Positions 12,201 through 23,180 of a stretch of 64,000 nt of DNA are shown here, one piece after another. Position 1 is the stretch's first letter. Each line of letters opens with the position of its first letter. This DNA is from Struthidea cinerea (taxonomy: Eukaryota; Chordata; Aves; Passeriformes; Corcoracidae): NCBI GenBank assembly GCA_013397865.1, contig VZTI01002344.1, forward strand, positions 672,838-736,837, read 5' to 3'. The translations under genes and the position numbers were made by a program. Under the pieces are notes generated by a model. The model was not told the origin of the DNA. It worked only from the letters and a program-made list of their open reading frames with translations, and ran no database searches.

Positions 12201-14473
12201 CACAAATTCCAGTAATACAGACTAGGGACTTCTTTGGGCTCTTCAGTAATCTAACTATATGGTTGTGAAAGCCAGGAATTGTGTTTTATCCAAGTATGAA
12301 TTGCCCAATGGTTATTCGGCCCTCCTGAGGTGGTGCTCAACATTATCCCATCTTGAAATGACTTGAACTATATAAACAACATGAAATGGAAAACCGAAGG
12401 GATTAGTATCTCCTGGGAGACTGAGAAGATCCTATCTAAAAGTTATGGGGCATGTGACTGGTTCTGTCTCAGTCAGAGTGGGTAACAAGAGCTTTTCCTC
12501 CCCCTGCTGTGATAATCCCAGTGTTTGGTCTGGTTTGTTCATAAGAACTGTGTAGGACTAGTGACGTTAGACACCTGTTAGATTTCTCTGGAGAAACAAG
12601 TTGGAATAGAATTTCTCTTCACCATTAGCCAGCAAAAGTGGGCATCTTCACAAACAGAGACATTACCTCTCATCCATGGAGAATGAAAATGTTAATTTAA
12701 AGGCAGTTAAAGAATTAGAAATCAGAAGTCACAATGCTGAGGTGATCATACTGTAAAATTTTGCCTACTCTCTTGTGTTTCTTTTGGTCTGCGTTCACAA
12801 CCACTAGACATTTCAATACAACTTAAAAATCATGTGACTTTAATAACAGATGATGAGTGTGAATTTATCTTTGGGTTGATTACCGAACCTTTGCATCTTA
12901 TATTTTCAAGGTTTTGTCTACAATTACAAGGTCTAATATATATTTCTTTTTTTATATACAAATCTACTTTCAGCAGAAAATGCAGCCTTATGAATATGAA
13001 ATGATGTTATATTTGTAATAAAATGGCAGGGATTGGTGACACCACTGTTGCTTTGGGGTTATCATATAGAGGGAATGTAAAGAATATTGTTGGAGCTAAC
13101 CATGCTTTAGTGCTTTGCAGTTTGTAATGGGAGAGCCTCTGGGTGTGTAATGGGTCTGCCTCTGGCAGTGGCTGATTCCAAATATTTTGGTCAAATGAAG
13201 GTTCTTCTTAACAAGTTCTTCTTTTGTAATGGTGACCAAAGGAGATTGTCTCTTTGGCCAAACTAAGAGGAGACTGATGCCTGCTCAGGCCTTTGCAAAG
13301 CAGAAAGGCCATTATTAATAAGTCTCCACAGCTGTTACTAGCTAACTCTGGAAACGGCACATTATTAAAAACGTGCACCTTGTACTGTACGTTCAGATTC
13401 TGGGTATGCATTGGCTTCATTGAAGTAAGAGCTCTAAAGTGAACAATCCCAGATTTAGTACAAGTTTCTCCAGGCCTGAGTATTGAATGTTCCCACTTGA
13501 CAAACAATCATAAGTTCAGCTTTTGTCAATTTTTTTTTCTGAATTTAATTGTGGACACAAAGTGCTCCTAAGTCATCTTCCTCTGCAGGTGTCCTGAAGA
13601 TAAACTGTCTCTACCTTTTCTTCCCAGGCTCTCTTCCTCCTCAAAACACCAGATCCATTGCATCTGGCACCCCATCCTAGGCCTCCTCTATGTGGCCAGC
13701 CTCTGAGTGAGTCCTTATTTGAAGATTTTAAATGAAAACATTAATAAATCTGAAATACTTTCCTGGCATTTTTCTCTGTGCCTCTGTGACCTTGGCTTTC
13801 TGGAAAGGGCTAGTTATCTTCTGGTTCAAGGGGAAAGGATGAAGGAGGGTGAGGGAAAAGAAACTGCATATATTCTTCACAGTACAATGTTGTCTTTTTT
13901 CCCTAGAGTTCTACTGACAGTGGTTGAAAGAACTAGAAAGAATAAACTCTGAACCAGGTACTGTTTGCCTTCATTTTCACAGATATTTCATTAACAGTAA
14001 ATACCATCAAATTTTGCTAATAATACAAATTGTCAGGGAAAAAAAAAAACCTCCAAACCCAAAACAAAAGCAGGAGAGGTTTATAGTACTTAATTGTCAA
14101 TAGAGAGACTACAAGCCTTTTTTTTTTTTTTTCCCAGAGTCCTAAATGTGACTAGGAAAGGAAATGAGAAATTAAAAGAATCTGAGAATTAAATGTGTTT
14201 CACCTCTACTTTTTCCTCATCCAAAGTCTCTTGAGAAAATTCGTTGGCTGAGGTTTATCAAACCAGTTAGTGATTTCTCTGCAAGGTCACTCAAAATCTC
14301 TTACATTTATAACTTAATAAAATAAAATTTCTTTTCCCTATCTATTTATTTTTTCCTTTGAGGCACCTCATTTCTCTAGAATACATAATCTACTCACATT
14401 TTTCCTGTCAAGCTGTTCTTAGTTTTGTCTGTCAGTTATGATCCTTACCTGTTTTCTTTACAGGCTCTGGCAT
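248..14473 (-). CDS. MYBPC3: Cardiac myosin-binding protein C, 5' part (coding exons 1-7), runs off the left edge
   Basis: Thick-filament protein of the heart sarcomere that binds myosin and actin and tunes contraction. Seven exons join in frame (14473-14449, 5609-5343, 3416-3321, 3088-3002, 2855-2707, 1747-1630, 296-248; 791 nt, 263 codons plus 2 nt), each with GT donors and AG acceptors. The product reads: N-terminus [16 protein letters not shown]0 Ig domain (about residues 10-97, cardiac-specific), Pro/Ala-rich linker (about 98-140), C1 Ig domain (about 141-247) and the first residues before the M-motif (AAFRRT). Human exon lengths, known from variant numbering, are 25, 267, 114, 99, 149, 118 and 49 nt; here they are 25, 267, 96, 87, 149, 118 and 49, with the same phases. 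The presence of C0 identifies the cardiac paralogue rather than MYBPC1 or MYBPC2. The M-motif, C2-C10 and the 3' end lie outside the window. SPI1 lies upstream on the same strand. Confidence 0.97.
297..1629 (-). other. MYBPC3: MYBPC3 intron 6
   Basis: 1333 nt between exons 7 and 6. No repeat, RNA gene or extra exon that I can recognise. The short frames at 502-858 and 1267-1464 have no supporting features. Confidence 0.85.
1630..1747 (-). CDS. MYBPC3: MYBPC3 exon 6, C1 domain second half
   Basis: 118 nt, identical to human exon 6. Acceptor GTTCTAG|GTG, donor AATG|GTAAGT. Encodes [20 protein letters not shown], then [18 protein letters not shown]. The [12 protein letters not shown] motif, containing the Ig F-strand Cys, matches human. 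Human FDCSNF is FDSSNF here. Confidence 0.97.
1748..2706 (-). other. MYBPC3: MYBPC3 intron 5
   Basis: 959 nt with no recognisable internal feature. Introns 4 (2856-3001, 146 nt) and 3 (3089-3320, 232 nt) are short and likewise plain. Confidence 0.85.
2707..2855 (-). CDS. MYBPC3: MYBPC3 exon 5, C1 domain first half
   Basis: 149 nt, the same as human exon 5. Acceptor CTTACAAG|GT, donor GCCAAG|GTAGAA. Encodes [20 protein letters not shown], then [20 protein letters not shown] and NYDRNAK. The WFKGKW core Trp residues and the basic surface of C1, which is implicated in binding myosin S2 and actin, are retained. Confidence 0.97.
3002..3088 (-). CDS. MYBPC3: MYBPC3 exon 4, linker end and start of C1
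   Basis: 87 nt (human 99 nt). Acceptor TTATTTCAG|CT, donor TTG|GTGAGT. Ends with the strongly conserved [17 protein letters not shown], which starts the C1 Ig domain (human: [17 protein letters not shown]). The first part, [12 protein letters not shown], is the divergent tail of the linker. Confidence 0.96.
3321..3416 (-). CDS. MYBPC3: MYBPC3 exon 3, Pro/Ala-rich linker
   Basis: 96 nt (human 114 nt), acceptor TTTCCAG|AA and donor GAAG|GTAATA. Encodes the linker between C0 and C1: of 32 residues from Glu98, 6 are Pro and 7 are Ala, for example [20 protein letters not shown]. The reading frame and phase (one nucleotide carried over) are kept despite the 18-nt length difference. The Pro/Ala region is known to vary between species. 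Confidence 0.93.
3417..5342 (-). other. MYBPC3: MYBPC3 intron 2
   Basis: 1926 nt of AT-rich intron between exons 3 and 2. I see no conserved coding piece or repeat family in it. Confidence 0.85.
5343..5609 (-). CDS. MYBPC3: MYBPC3 exon 2, C0 immunoglobulin domain
   Basis: 267 nt, identical in length to human exon 2. Acceptor CTTTTTTTAG|TT and donor GCAG|GTACAG. Completes Val9, encodes residues 10-97 and starts Glu98. It contains the C0 hallmark stretches [38 protein letters not shown] and [12 protein letters not shown], with the Trp of the Ig core in VKWQR and the Y of the conserved DxATYAV motif. C0 is present only in the cardiac isoform, where it contributes to interactions with the myosin regulatory light chain and actin. 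Confidence 0.97.
11275..11308. repeat. (ATG)n microsatellite
   Basis: Eleven ATG/ATGTTG-type triplets in a row, interrupted once by a T-for-A change (ATGTTGATG). Lies in MYBPC3 intron 1 and is likely length-polymorphic. Confidence 0.9.
11965..12104. repeat. (TTTTG)n / T-G-rich simple repeat
   Basis: A GTTTT pentamer run (about 11984-12016) grades into irregular T- and G-only sequence with GGGG blocks. The overlapping open frames here, rich in Phe, Gly and Trp, are products of the repeat. Confidence 0.9.
14449..14473 (-). CDS. MYBPC3: MYBPC3 coding exon 1
   Basis: Reads ATG then residues MPEPVKKT plus one nucleotide, followed by the consensus donor CAG|GTAAGG. The 25-nt coding length and phase equal those of human exon 1 (c.1-25). 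The start context GTGAAGATGC has A at -3. The 5' UTR continues rightward from 14474. A pyrimidine-rich CTTTCTAG just beyond 14506 looks like a splice acceptor, so part of the 5' UTR may lie in a separate upstream exon; this is not proven. Confidence 0.95.
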
Positions 14474-14700
14474 CTTCACTTTGTTTCTGGTGAAGCTCCC
14501 AGCTGTATCTAGAAAGCAGGGTATGAGTTAAACGGGAATGTGGCTGCAGGGCTTTTGAGACCCCCTAAAGAATGACTCGATGGAAGCCCCCATCCTGCTC
14601 CTCCCCCTTGATCCCCCACTGTTGTCAACTACGGCACCTTATCAACAGCAGGACACACTTGACAGGCTACATCAGCTGGGATAAATATAGCCAAGTTCCA
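14474..14700 (-). promoter_or_regulatory. MYBPC3: MYBPC3 5' UTR and candidate cardiac promoter
   Basis: Read on the minus strand toward the ATG, this stretch carries CTATATTTAT (14690-14681; nine of ten positions of the MEF2 consensus, or a weak TATA box), an adjacent E-box CAGCTG (14673-14678), a GATA motif TTGATAA (14645-14639), an MCAT core CATTCC (14540-14535) and a second E-box CAGCTG (14500-14505). This combination is usual for striated-muscle promoters. The transcription start is not determined. If the TATA-like motif acts as such, transcription would begin near 14655. Confidence 0.5.
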
Positions 14701-16384
14701 GGAGCCAGAGAGCTCAAGCCACCCAAGACTGGCTACCACTGATCTGTTGGTATAAACCAGAGCACAATATGATGTTGCACATGAGTACAGTGCATTTTCT
14801 AGCTTCAGGCATGTATTGCATTAAGAATTCCAGCATTGCCATGTCTACAGCACATTCAGCAAACTGGATCTGATAGTTACATCTCCTGTGTGCTGGTTCC
14901 TACTTACTCTAAGTGTGTATTTGCTTACATTCTTACTACTTATTTCAGTTTTTGTTATTGTCATAATTGGGTCAGAGCTGAACAGCCCCTTAGAAACTGT
15001 TTTTCTTGTTTCTTTTTTTAGCTCTTCTACCGAAGACTGTATTTGTAGAAGTAACTGTGAACCTTAAGGAAAGAACTTTCTTTTGCAGAGACACTTACAC
15101 ATTACTGACATTTGCAGTCACAAGTAGAAAGCATGACACTACTTAAATAGTTTTAGTCCTCCCTCCCCATCCACCCACCTGATTCACAGCATACATTTCT
15201 TGATAACAAGCAAGTTTTTTTTTCTTCTTCTGTTAAATATCATTTTAAAAATAGTTCCAAGGTTCTGGTTTATACCTCTAGAAGTTTCAATTTTGCTTAA
15301 TCATATAGAAAAGATCTGGGGGAAAATCTCACTAGAAAATTATTCTTGTATGGCCATTTCATGCTCCAATCATTGCTTCTTATTTTTTCATATATGTAGC
15401 ATATGCCAAAATAGTAACTGTGGACAATCATTCTTTTATTAACTCGATGGTTTATCAATTTTGAGTTTTAAGCTTTACCAGAAAAACTCTGGAAGCCAAA
15501 CATTTAGCATATTTTAGCCACTACTAGTATTGACAAAATAATTATTTAAAAAAAGGCGTGGTTTTCATTTTTTTCCACCAGTTTACTATCCTGTAAAAAA
15601 ACTCATTTTAAAGGATTTCATCTTTTGGCACAGAGCTCAGAATAGATCAGTGTGCATGCAGCTCATCAGTCACTGTACTTTGTGTCTGTCTTTCACATCT
15701 GACTTACTTGGTAGGCTGATAGGACAAATGTGAACATGTAAGAACCACTGCTGATACCTCTCCTGATTTTGGGCCAAATACTTCCTCCCCTTCCCTTGAA
15801 GCAATTTTTTATGGATGAGTGAGGAAGATGGGCAGGATGTCGCCTGTGTTTATTTCCCATTGCCTCTACTTCTAGTGGAGCATGAGTTACCATGATATGT
15901 ATTTGACTACGATTTTGTGCCTGAGGTATTTCACTGGGAGTCAGGAAATCTTGGCTATTTGCTTTGACTTGAAACCTCTCAAAGAGCTTGGGTCTCACAG
16001 TATGAAAAAGTTTGTCATTTGAATAGTGAAGATCCTTACTACTTTTTAAAATATTTCTCTGTATTAGAGAAATGGCATTAACTCCTTCTTCTCTTCAGAC
16101 CTGATCCCCAACACACCACTGGAACTGCACCCAGATTTGTTCTGTGGAGCGAGTTGTCTCCATGCAGCCTTAGAAAATAGAAGCCACAGGAAGCAGAGCT
16201 ACCATGGAGAAAGAATCTGTTCAGACTACCCAAAAGCAAACTGTGGTCAGGATATCGTGCTGATATGATGCTTCTTCTCAACTTAGTTGCCTCTCCAGTA
16301 TGTCTCCTTGAAATAATGTTTACAAAGAAATAATGTTTGGAAAGATAATTAGTGATTAAAAGTCACTTATGCAGTACTTAAAAC
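14701..16384. other. Intergenic DNA upstream of MYBPC3
   Basis: AT-rich spacer with no recognisable gene or repeat family. The open frames at 14836-15021 and 15693-15998 lack codon or domain support. Confidence 0.7.
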
Positions 16385-18450
16385 CTATTACAGAATCACA
16401 GAATGGCTCAGGAAGGGAGCACAGTGGGTCGTCTAGTCCAACCCTCCTGCTCAAGCACATGGCACAGGATTGCATCCAGACAGTTCTTGAATATGTCCCA
16501 TGAGGGAGACTCCATAACCTCTCTGGGCAACCTGTTCTGGTGCATGGTTGCACACAAGTAAGAAGTTCTTCCTCACGCTCAGGTGGAACATCCTGTGCAC
16601 CAGTTTCTGCCTGTTGCCTCTTGTTCTAGGAAGAGCCAGGGTCCATCCTCTTCACACCCTCCCTTCAGATATTTATACACATTAATGAGGTCCCCTCTCG
16701 GTCACCTCCTCTCAAGGCTGAATGGGCCCAGCTCCCACAGCCTTTCCCCATAAAAGAGATTCTCCAGACATTTGACCAGCTTAGTAGCTCTCCACTGGAC
16801 CTGCTCCAGGAGCTCCATGCCTCTCTTGTCCTGAGGATCCCAGAACTGGACACAGTGCTCCTGATGCAGTCTCACCAGGGCTGAGCAGAGGGACAGAGTC
16901 ACCTCCCTCAACTGCTGGCAATGCTCTTCCTAGTGCACCCCAGGATCCCAGTGGGCTTCTTGGCCATAAGGGCACTGCTGGCTCAGGGACAGCTTGTTGT
17001 CCACCAGGATCCCCGTGTGCTTCTCCACAGAGCTGCTTTCCAGCAGATCAGCCCCCAGCGTGTGCTGGTGCCTGGGGTTTTTCTTTCCCAGGTTCAGGAC
17101 CTTCACATGCCTTTGTTGAGTTTCAGTCAGTTCTTCTCTGCCCATCTCTTGTTCCTGTCGAGGTCCTCCTGAAGGGCAGCCCAGCACTCAGGAATATCAG
17201 CCATCCCAGCTTTGAGTCATCAGTGAACTTGCTGAGGAGGCATCTGCCCCTTCATCCAAGTCATTGATGAACAAGTTAAACAACACTGGGCCAGTACAGA
17301 ACCCTGGGGGACACCACTAGTGACAGGCCTCCAATTAGACTGTACCACTGATCATTACTCTCTGGGTCTGGCACTCAGCCAGTTCTCAGTCCATGCCACT
17401 GTCCACTCATCCAGCCCACATCGAGTTTGCCTATGAGGATTGCATGAGAGACTGTGTCAAAAGTCTTGATGAAGTTGAGGTATCCAGTGCTTTCCCTTCA
17501 TCCATCCAGGTAGCTGTTTCATCATAGAAGGCACTCAGATTGGTCAAACATGACTTGCCTTTACTGAACCAATGCTGACTACTCTGGATCACATTCTTGT
17601 TTTCCATGGGGGTAAGGGTGGCCTCCTGAATGAGGTGCTCCATCACCTTTCCAGGGATTGAGGTGAGACTGATTTGCTGATAGCTCCCTGCATCCTCTTT
17701 CTTTCAGTTTTTGAAGTCTGAAGTGATGTTTGCTTTCTTCCTGTCCTCAGACACCTCTCCTGAACTCCATGACCTCTCAAAGACAATTGTGAGAGGCCTA
17801 GCTATGATATCTGCCACCTCTCTCAGTACTAGTGGATGCCTCCTGGACTGCTGTGCTTTGCTGTGTTGCTTCTCCAGCAGATGTCAGGGTAGTTAAGATC
17901 TCCCCAAGAACCAGGACCTGTGACCATGAGGTCAATTCTAGCTGCTTGTACAACCTCATCCACTTCCTCCTCTTGATCAGGCGGCCTGTAGCAAACACCC
18001 ACAACTGTGTCACCCTTACTGGTCTGCCCTTTTATCCTGACCCTTAAGCTCTTGACTTGCTCATCATCCTCACCAAGACAGACCCCCAAGACACGTTCCA
18101 AGTGCTGCCTCACATTGAGGGCAGCTCCAGCACTGCACTTCCCTGGTCTGTCTTTCCTAGACAGCATGTAGCCCTTCACGACAACATTCCAGTCATGTGA
18201 GCTATCCCACTCTGTGTCCATAATTACAATGGGATCGATGCCTTGTGACTGCATGCAGATTTCTAGTTCCTCCTGTTTGCTCCCCAAATTGCATGCATTC
18301 ATGTAATAGAAGTATTTAATGGTGACAATATCCCAGAGGGTGTGCACAGGGATACCCCATAGTTCTGATGAATGGTTGTGTTTTGATTGCTTGTTCTTGA
18401 CCAAGGTATTCCCTCTCAAGCCTTCTTTTGCCTCTAGGCCGTTTCTCCAA
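16385..18450 (-). mobile_element. CR1 LINE retrotransposon, truncated and broken
   Basis: Minus-strand CR1. The 5' side (18419-17829) encodes an apurinic-type endonuclease domain with MNACNLGSKQEELE, SHDWNVVVKGY, VVGVCYRPPDQEEEVD and DLNYPDICW. The middle (about 17830-17430) encodes reverse-transcriptase pieces with VADIIARPL, KGKSCLTNLSAFYDE and, past frame breaks, SLMQSS. Farther left, 17187-16930 gives HTLGADLLESSSVEKHTGIL, and 16911-16702 gives the C-terminal motif [20 protein letters not shown] in shifted frames. The 3' end shows the CR1 tail ATTCTGTGATTCTGTAAT at 16402-16385. At about 2.07 kb it is under half of full length, with stops, frameshifts and apparent internal deletions between endonuclease and reverse transcriptase and within the latter. 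It is not functional. Confidence 0.93.
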
Positions 18451-21225
18451 TGTTCTGAATTTTTTTTACAGTTAGAACCATGGGCCTTTATCAGTTAACT
18501 AAAATGGTGTAAGTGGAAGTAAACGCATTTGTATGGATTTAAAGGAAATGCATATTTATATACAAAATCTTTAAAATGCAGACTTGCAGTATTTATCATA
18601 CACACCAAGTCTGTTCACTGAGAGTGAACAGCGGGAGGTGCTTCAAAGCAGGAACTGGAAACCTTGGAATAATTAAACATAGGCTGATGCATGCCTAACA
18701 CAGAATTCATTCTGAATGCCAATAGATACTAAGTATATCTTAGATATTTTTCCAATTTTCTTGAAATGCTCAATATTATTAATTCACCTAAATACTAATT
18801 TCTCTCTCAAATGACATTAACTCCTTGGAATCAATAGCAATGGTTCCAGTAATGGTGATTCCACCGTCAAAATGCACATATTAAAAATAGGAATTCTATT
18901 ATTGATTCTGAATTTTTCAGCTTTTATTTTAATGTCCTCTTGTTCTGGGAGAACAGAAATTGCCATTCAGTGTCTGAATGTTGGTTGTTTTCTATACTTT
19001 TGTCTCAGGATCTCCAATTTTTTAGGACAAAAAATATAGTCGTGTATTTTTCAATTGTACAACAAAACACTTTTAACCCTGGCATTACATACTGAAGCTT
19101 TTTTGTTTATTTGCCATTTTCTTATTGTCAGGTTTTCATCTTTAAAATTGTCAGGCATGTGCCTGACAATGACATGTCTGAAGGAGCTCACTACCATCAC
19201 TTTGACAGGGATGGAAAGGTCCTGCTTCCTCCAGGGCAAATGGGGAGTTCACCCTGCCATCACATGGCTTGCAGAATAATTGTGGTTTTATGTCGCTCTG
19301 GAAATCTGGGGGATAATCTAAGTTATGTTGCCATTCAAAGGAGATACAGTCAGTCATTAGGTTAATTTTTAAGGGTGTGTTGTTTAAGGACAGTATTACA
19401 ATAACTGTCTATGAGCCATTATTTCCTGGGGAACTTGGAAGAAGTTTATCCTAATCAAAAGATCTAATATGCTAGGAGATTAGGCTGCGAAAATATATAT
19501 AAGATGATGAAGCATTTGCACGGTGTACTAGAAAGGAAAGCTAGGCAATATACTCTGCATTTCTTTATTAGTGTAAGGAGTATGCTGGGCAGGAGTTCAT
19601 CCCAACAAAGCTTGCTGGGATCACGTAAATAAGTTTGTTTTGTTTTGCGATCTCTTTTGCTTATTTATCACAGATACTTAGAAACTATTTTAGGCTTGCA
19701 GAGTCTCATAAGTGCTTGGGAATCTCTTCCCAATGCATTTAATGTTTCCCATACTTTATATGTGTTTTTTTCTATGTTTAGATAAATATTCTTTGCTTAG
19801 TGAGACTGTAGCATTTCCCTTTTAATGAATGGATTTTCCACCTATGACAACACCTGACATTTTCTTTGAATCTCTTTTTTCAGGATTTCGTTTTACATAG
19901 TCTGTATCTTTCTCACTGTAGATTTGATTCTTTCAGTAAATATTTAGTGGTATAGTTTTCATTCACCGAGCAACTGGAGTACATATATAACTTTTAAAGT
20001 GGACTTAATTCTGACTATTTGTGTGCTCAAAATCAGGCATATTTAATTTAAGTACTGTGGTGAGTACTTAGCTGATTCTTCTCCTTAGAACCTTTCCAAG
20101 AGTTAGAATGAAGCTCAGTCTGGATAAGGTAGGAGTTACTTCTTCCCCACAATGAAACAGAGCTATGAGGATTTAATTAGATGCAGGGAAATGACCCTAA
20201 TCCAATAATAACGTTTCAGATTTCGTGAGTTTTAATGTTATTTAAAGTAACATTTAAAATATATTGCCATGTTCAAGACTGGGCAAAATGAATGTTTTGT
20301 CTGCTGTTACACCTTAGGTTACCAGGTGGCAGCATTGTTGTAATAGTAAACCTTTTTCTAGCATTTTCTATATTACACTTCATTACATTACATTACATCA
20401 TATAATATAAATTTATTTGAGTACTTTTAATAACAAAACTGCTATGCAAATGAAATATATAATTTCAATGCCTACACTAACCCAAAATAGATGTGTAGTG
20501 GATTGTGAGAACTACTTTCTAGTGCACTGCAACACTAGATAATTGTTTAGCAAGTGTGTGAAGTTTCATCCTGTATTCAAATGAAACTGATGTACAAGAA
20601 CAGTGAAGCAGCATGTAATAAATGTCTCAGGGCCTGTGCTTAAAAAGTGAGTGAGAGGGAAAATTCTTCCTTGTCAGAAGAATCACTGAAATTATTGCTC
20701 TGTGCTTCAGACAGTGGCTTTCACCATGTAATTCAAAATCAAGTTCAAAAATGACAGAAATTGGTGGCTTGCAGTGACAGGCTGTGTGATTTTGGATAGT
20801 TGCACAATGGCTTATGCAGAGAAACCCAAGGATTTATTATTTATAGCCAAAGTTAACAGCACCTCCTTCTAATAAGACTATCTAACTTCTTATTAAAAGG
20901 CTATGTATTTAGGTGGTTGTGATTCTGCCCAAATGTAGCTATCCAGGCGGAAAGTCTGTATATTACTTTTCTATTTTGGGCTTCTTTTCCTGGTAGTTTC
21001 TGTCATGCCATTTAATTTCTTGTTTCTATCTCTGTTTATTCGCCTTTCTGCCTCTTTGTTTTGTTTCATGAAAATGCCACCTCCTTGGTGGTTGGGCAGT
21101 TTCTGAGGACAAGGCAGTAAAATTGCCTCTCAGTGGCCACAGATTTACTGGTGTGAATGGTGGGATAGCTGAGGTGGCTCAGTGCAGAGCACAGGCTCAG
21201 CAGGACTCATTCACTGAAGCGCTCA
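18451..21225. other. Intergenic DNA between CR1 copies
   Basis: No gene recognised. Contains a short CATTA-type pentamer repeat near 20380-20396. The open frames around 19051-19365 overlap on both strands and have no domain signal. Confidence 0.7.
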
Positions 21226-21475
21226 TTGAATCATAGAATATCCTGAGCTGGAAGGGATCCACAAGGATCATCAAGTCCAACTCCTGACTTCGCACAGGAC
21301 AGCCCCAAGACTCACACCATGTGCCTGAAAGCATTATCCAAATGCTTCTTGAACTCTCTCAGGCTAGTGCTGGGACTGCTTCCGTGGGGATTCTGTGCCC
21401 ACCCACCCTCTGGGTGAAGAATCTGTTCCCAATATCCAACCTAAACCTCACTGTTTCCTTTGAGTTTTTGAAACA
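21226..21475 (-). mobile_element. CR1 LINE 3' fragment
   Basis: Starts with GAATCATAGAATATCCTGAG, the reverse of the CR1 terminal repeat, and continues with the CR1 3'-end sequence AAGGGATCCACAAGGATCAT and CAAGTCCAACTCCTG. About 250 bp of the element tail, in the same orientation as the larger CR1. The right boundary is approximate. Confidence 0.88.
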
Positions 21476-23090
21476 CAGAGTGCTGGTGCATATGGTGCAA
21501 AGCCACTCGGCCTTACTGACAGAACTTGAGTTTACAAGGACTTAGAAGATTTTGGTAATGCTGGTCCTGCTTATTTGAGCTTTCCTCTGTACAACTATTT
21601 TGTATCCCTACCCTTTGCCCTCCATATTTCTGTTCTTTCTGTATATTTGACAGCAACTTGCTTTCATTTCAGTGATGTTCTTTTAACTGGCTTCATGATA
21701 AACAACCTGAGTTGCTGCATATTCTAGGCTACAGGAAAAAATGCAGTCTGCATGTGCTCAGTGAGAACTTTCTACATTTTACCCTCTGAAGAAGTTTTGT
21801 TTGTGCCAATGAGGTCCAGTGCAGGGGTGAGCAGAGTTTTCTATGCATTTATCTCTGGGCTAATGTGGGACTTGGACTTAATCTACACACTTGAACTAAA
21901 AGCAAACAGCCTTTGTGTCCTGTGCTGCAAACATTATCTCCCTCAGGCACATCCAAATAAAGGGAAGAACTGACAGGGTTGGGGGGCAAATAACTGGAAC
22001 TTTAGGGAGGGAAGGGATTACACCAAGTTGAGTGGGAGAAGGAAATGAAAATACATGATTGAAGGGCGTGGATGGGGAGAGTAAAAATTTACTTTTCTAG
22101 GTATTATGGGAGGGATTTGAAATAGATCCCCAAAGGACAAGAATATTAGATAGGGAGCTGGGATAGAAATGGGGCAGAGGGAAGAGAACCGGTGATAAGA
22201 CCGAAACTGTAAGAGGATGTGGGATGGGAAAACTATAAATGGCTGAACAAATACATTGGAATTGAGAACTACTCACATAAAGAGAAGCTGACTGGAGGCG
22301 TATGTGAGAAAAGTTGGCCTGAGAGGAAGCAATAAACCAGCTGGGCAAAAGCTGAAAATGGACTTTGAGAATAAAGCAGTTGGAATCTACTAAGTATGGA
22401 GGCATCTGGTGGCTGAGTCTAGACACGGAGAAAAGCTGAACAAAGAGCTGGGAATTGATAGCTCAGGCTGGCAGAGAAAGGAAAGTACAGTGTGAGTGAG
22501 TGGGAAAAAATAGAAGAGGGAATGTCTAAAGAAGAAATCTAAAATAATGTTTCTGAAAGCAGACACCCAAAACTCAGAGTTAGGTAAATCTAACAGAACC
22601 CAAACTGATTTGTATACGCAAATGCCCACCTCAGCACCCAAACATTCTTCACTTTGCATAAGGCAGAGGAATTGAAGCATTCTGCACATAGGCACCAGTG
22701 GTCAAAGGGCTTCTTATACCTTGAGCAGTGCTGCTGTACTGTTGGGGAGTTAGAACAGAAGCTCAGAGGGAGCCCTTAAAGCACAGAGACTGCATTCCTT
22801 CCTACCACAAAGCCGCTTCCCCAATCCTTTGCATAACCTTGGTCTCCCCAATATCTCCTCCCACCCTTCTTTCTCCTCCACCACCTCCTACTAACCCTTA
22901 TCTGCTCTACCACATCCTCATTCCCCTCCTGTCCATAGACTGCTCTGCTCATTCTCACGTACTGCTTTGGCTCCCCAAAAGCAAAAAGTAACACTGTGGG
23001 GAACTAAAGGCATGAAGAAGGAGGATGTGGCTGAATAAGTGGAGGGAATGGAAAGAAACACAGAATGGAAAGAAAGTTGCCGTGAAAAAC
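21476..23090. other. Intergenic DNA with purine-rich then pyrimidine-rich blocks
   Basis: From about 21975 to 22710 the plus strand is strongly purine-biased (many GGGA, GGAA and GAGA runs). From about 22780 to 22980 it is strongly pyrimidine-biased (TCCTCCACC and similar). No gene is recognised; the open frames here are products of the composition. Confidence 0.6.
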
Positions 23091-23180
23091 CTGATCTAAT
23101 AGGTCTGTTTCAAGTAGGGGGTTGGATGGGGTGACCTCCGAGCATCCCTTTCAACCCAGGTTGCTCTGTGATCCTGTGTG
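23091..23180 (+). mobile_element. Short CR1 LINE 3' tail
   Basis: Plus-strand sequence CTGATCTAATAGGTCTG, then GGGGGTTGGATGGGGTGACC, CCTTTCAACCCAGG and CTCTGTGATCCTGTGTG. These match the CR1 3' end in order, including the degenerate terminal repeat. About 90 bp. Confidence 0.82.

Larger units (their letters stand above)
5610..14448 (-). other. MYBPC3: MYBPC3 intron 1 (8.8 kb)
   Basis: 8839 nt between coding exons 1 and 2. Contains an ATG-type microsatellite (11275-11308), a TTTTG-type low-complexity tract (11965-12104), a poly-A run near 14040 and a poly-T run near 14120. No additional exon or gene is recognised. The His-rich frame near 11119-11328 is a translation of the microsatellite. Confidence 0.85.

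Noticed and set aside
14450..14520. MYBPC3 exon 1 belonging to MYBPC1 or MYBPC2
   Set aside because: The 25-nt coding exon with MPEPVKK and the following C0 exon are specific to the cardiac gene.
17829..18419. 196-codon minus-strand open frame that could be called a host gene
   Set aside because: Its motifs (ACNLGSKQEELE, YRPPDQ, DICW) are CR1 endonuclease; it is part of the retrotransposon.
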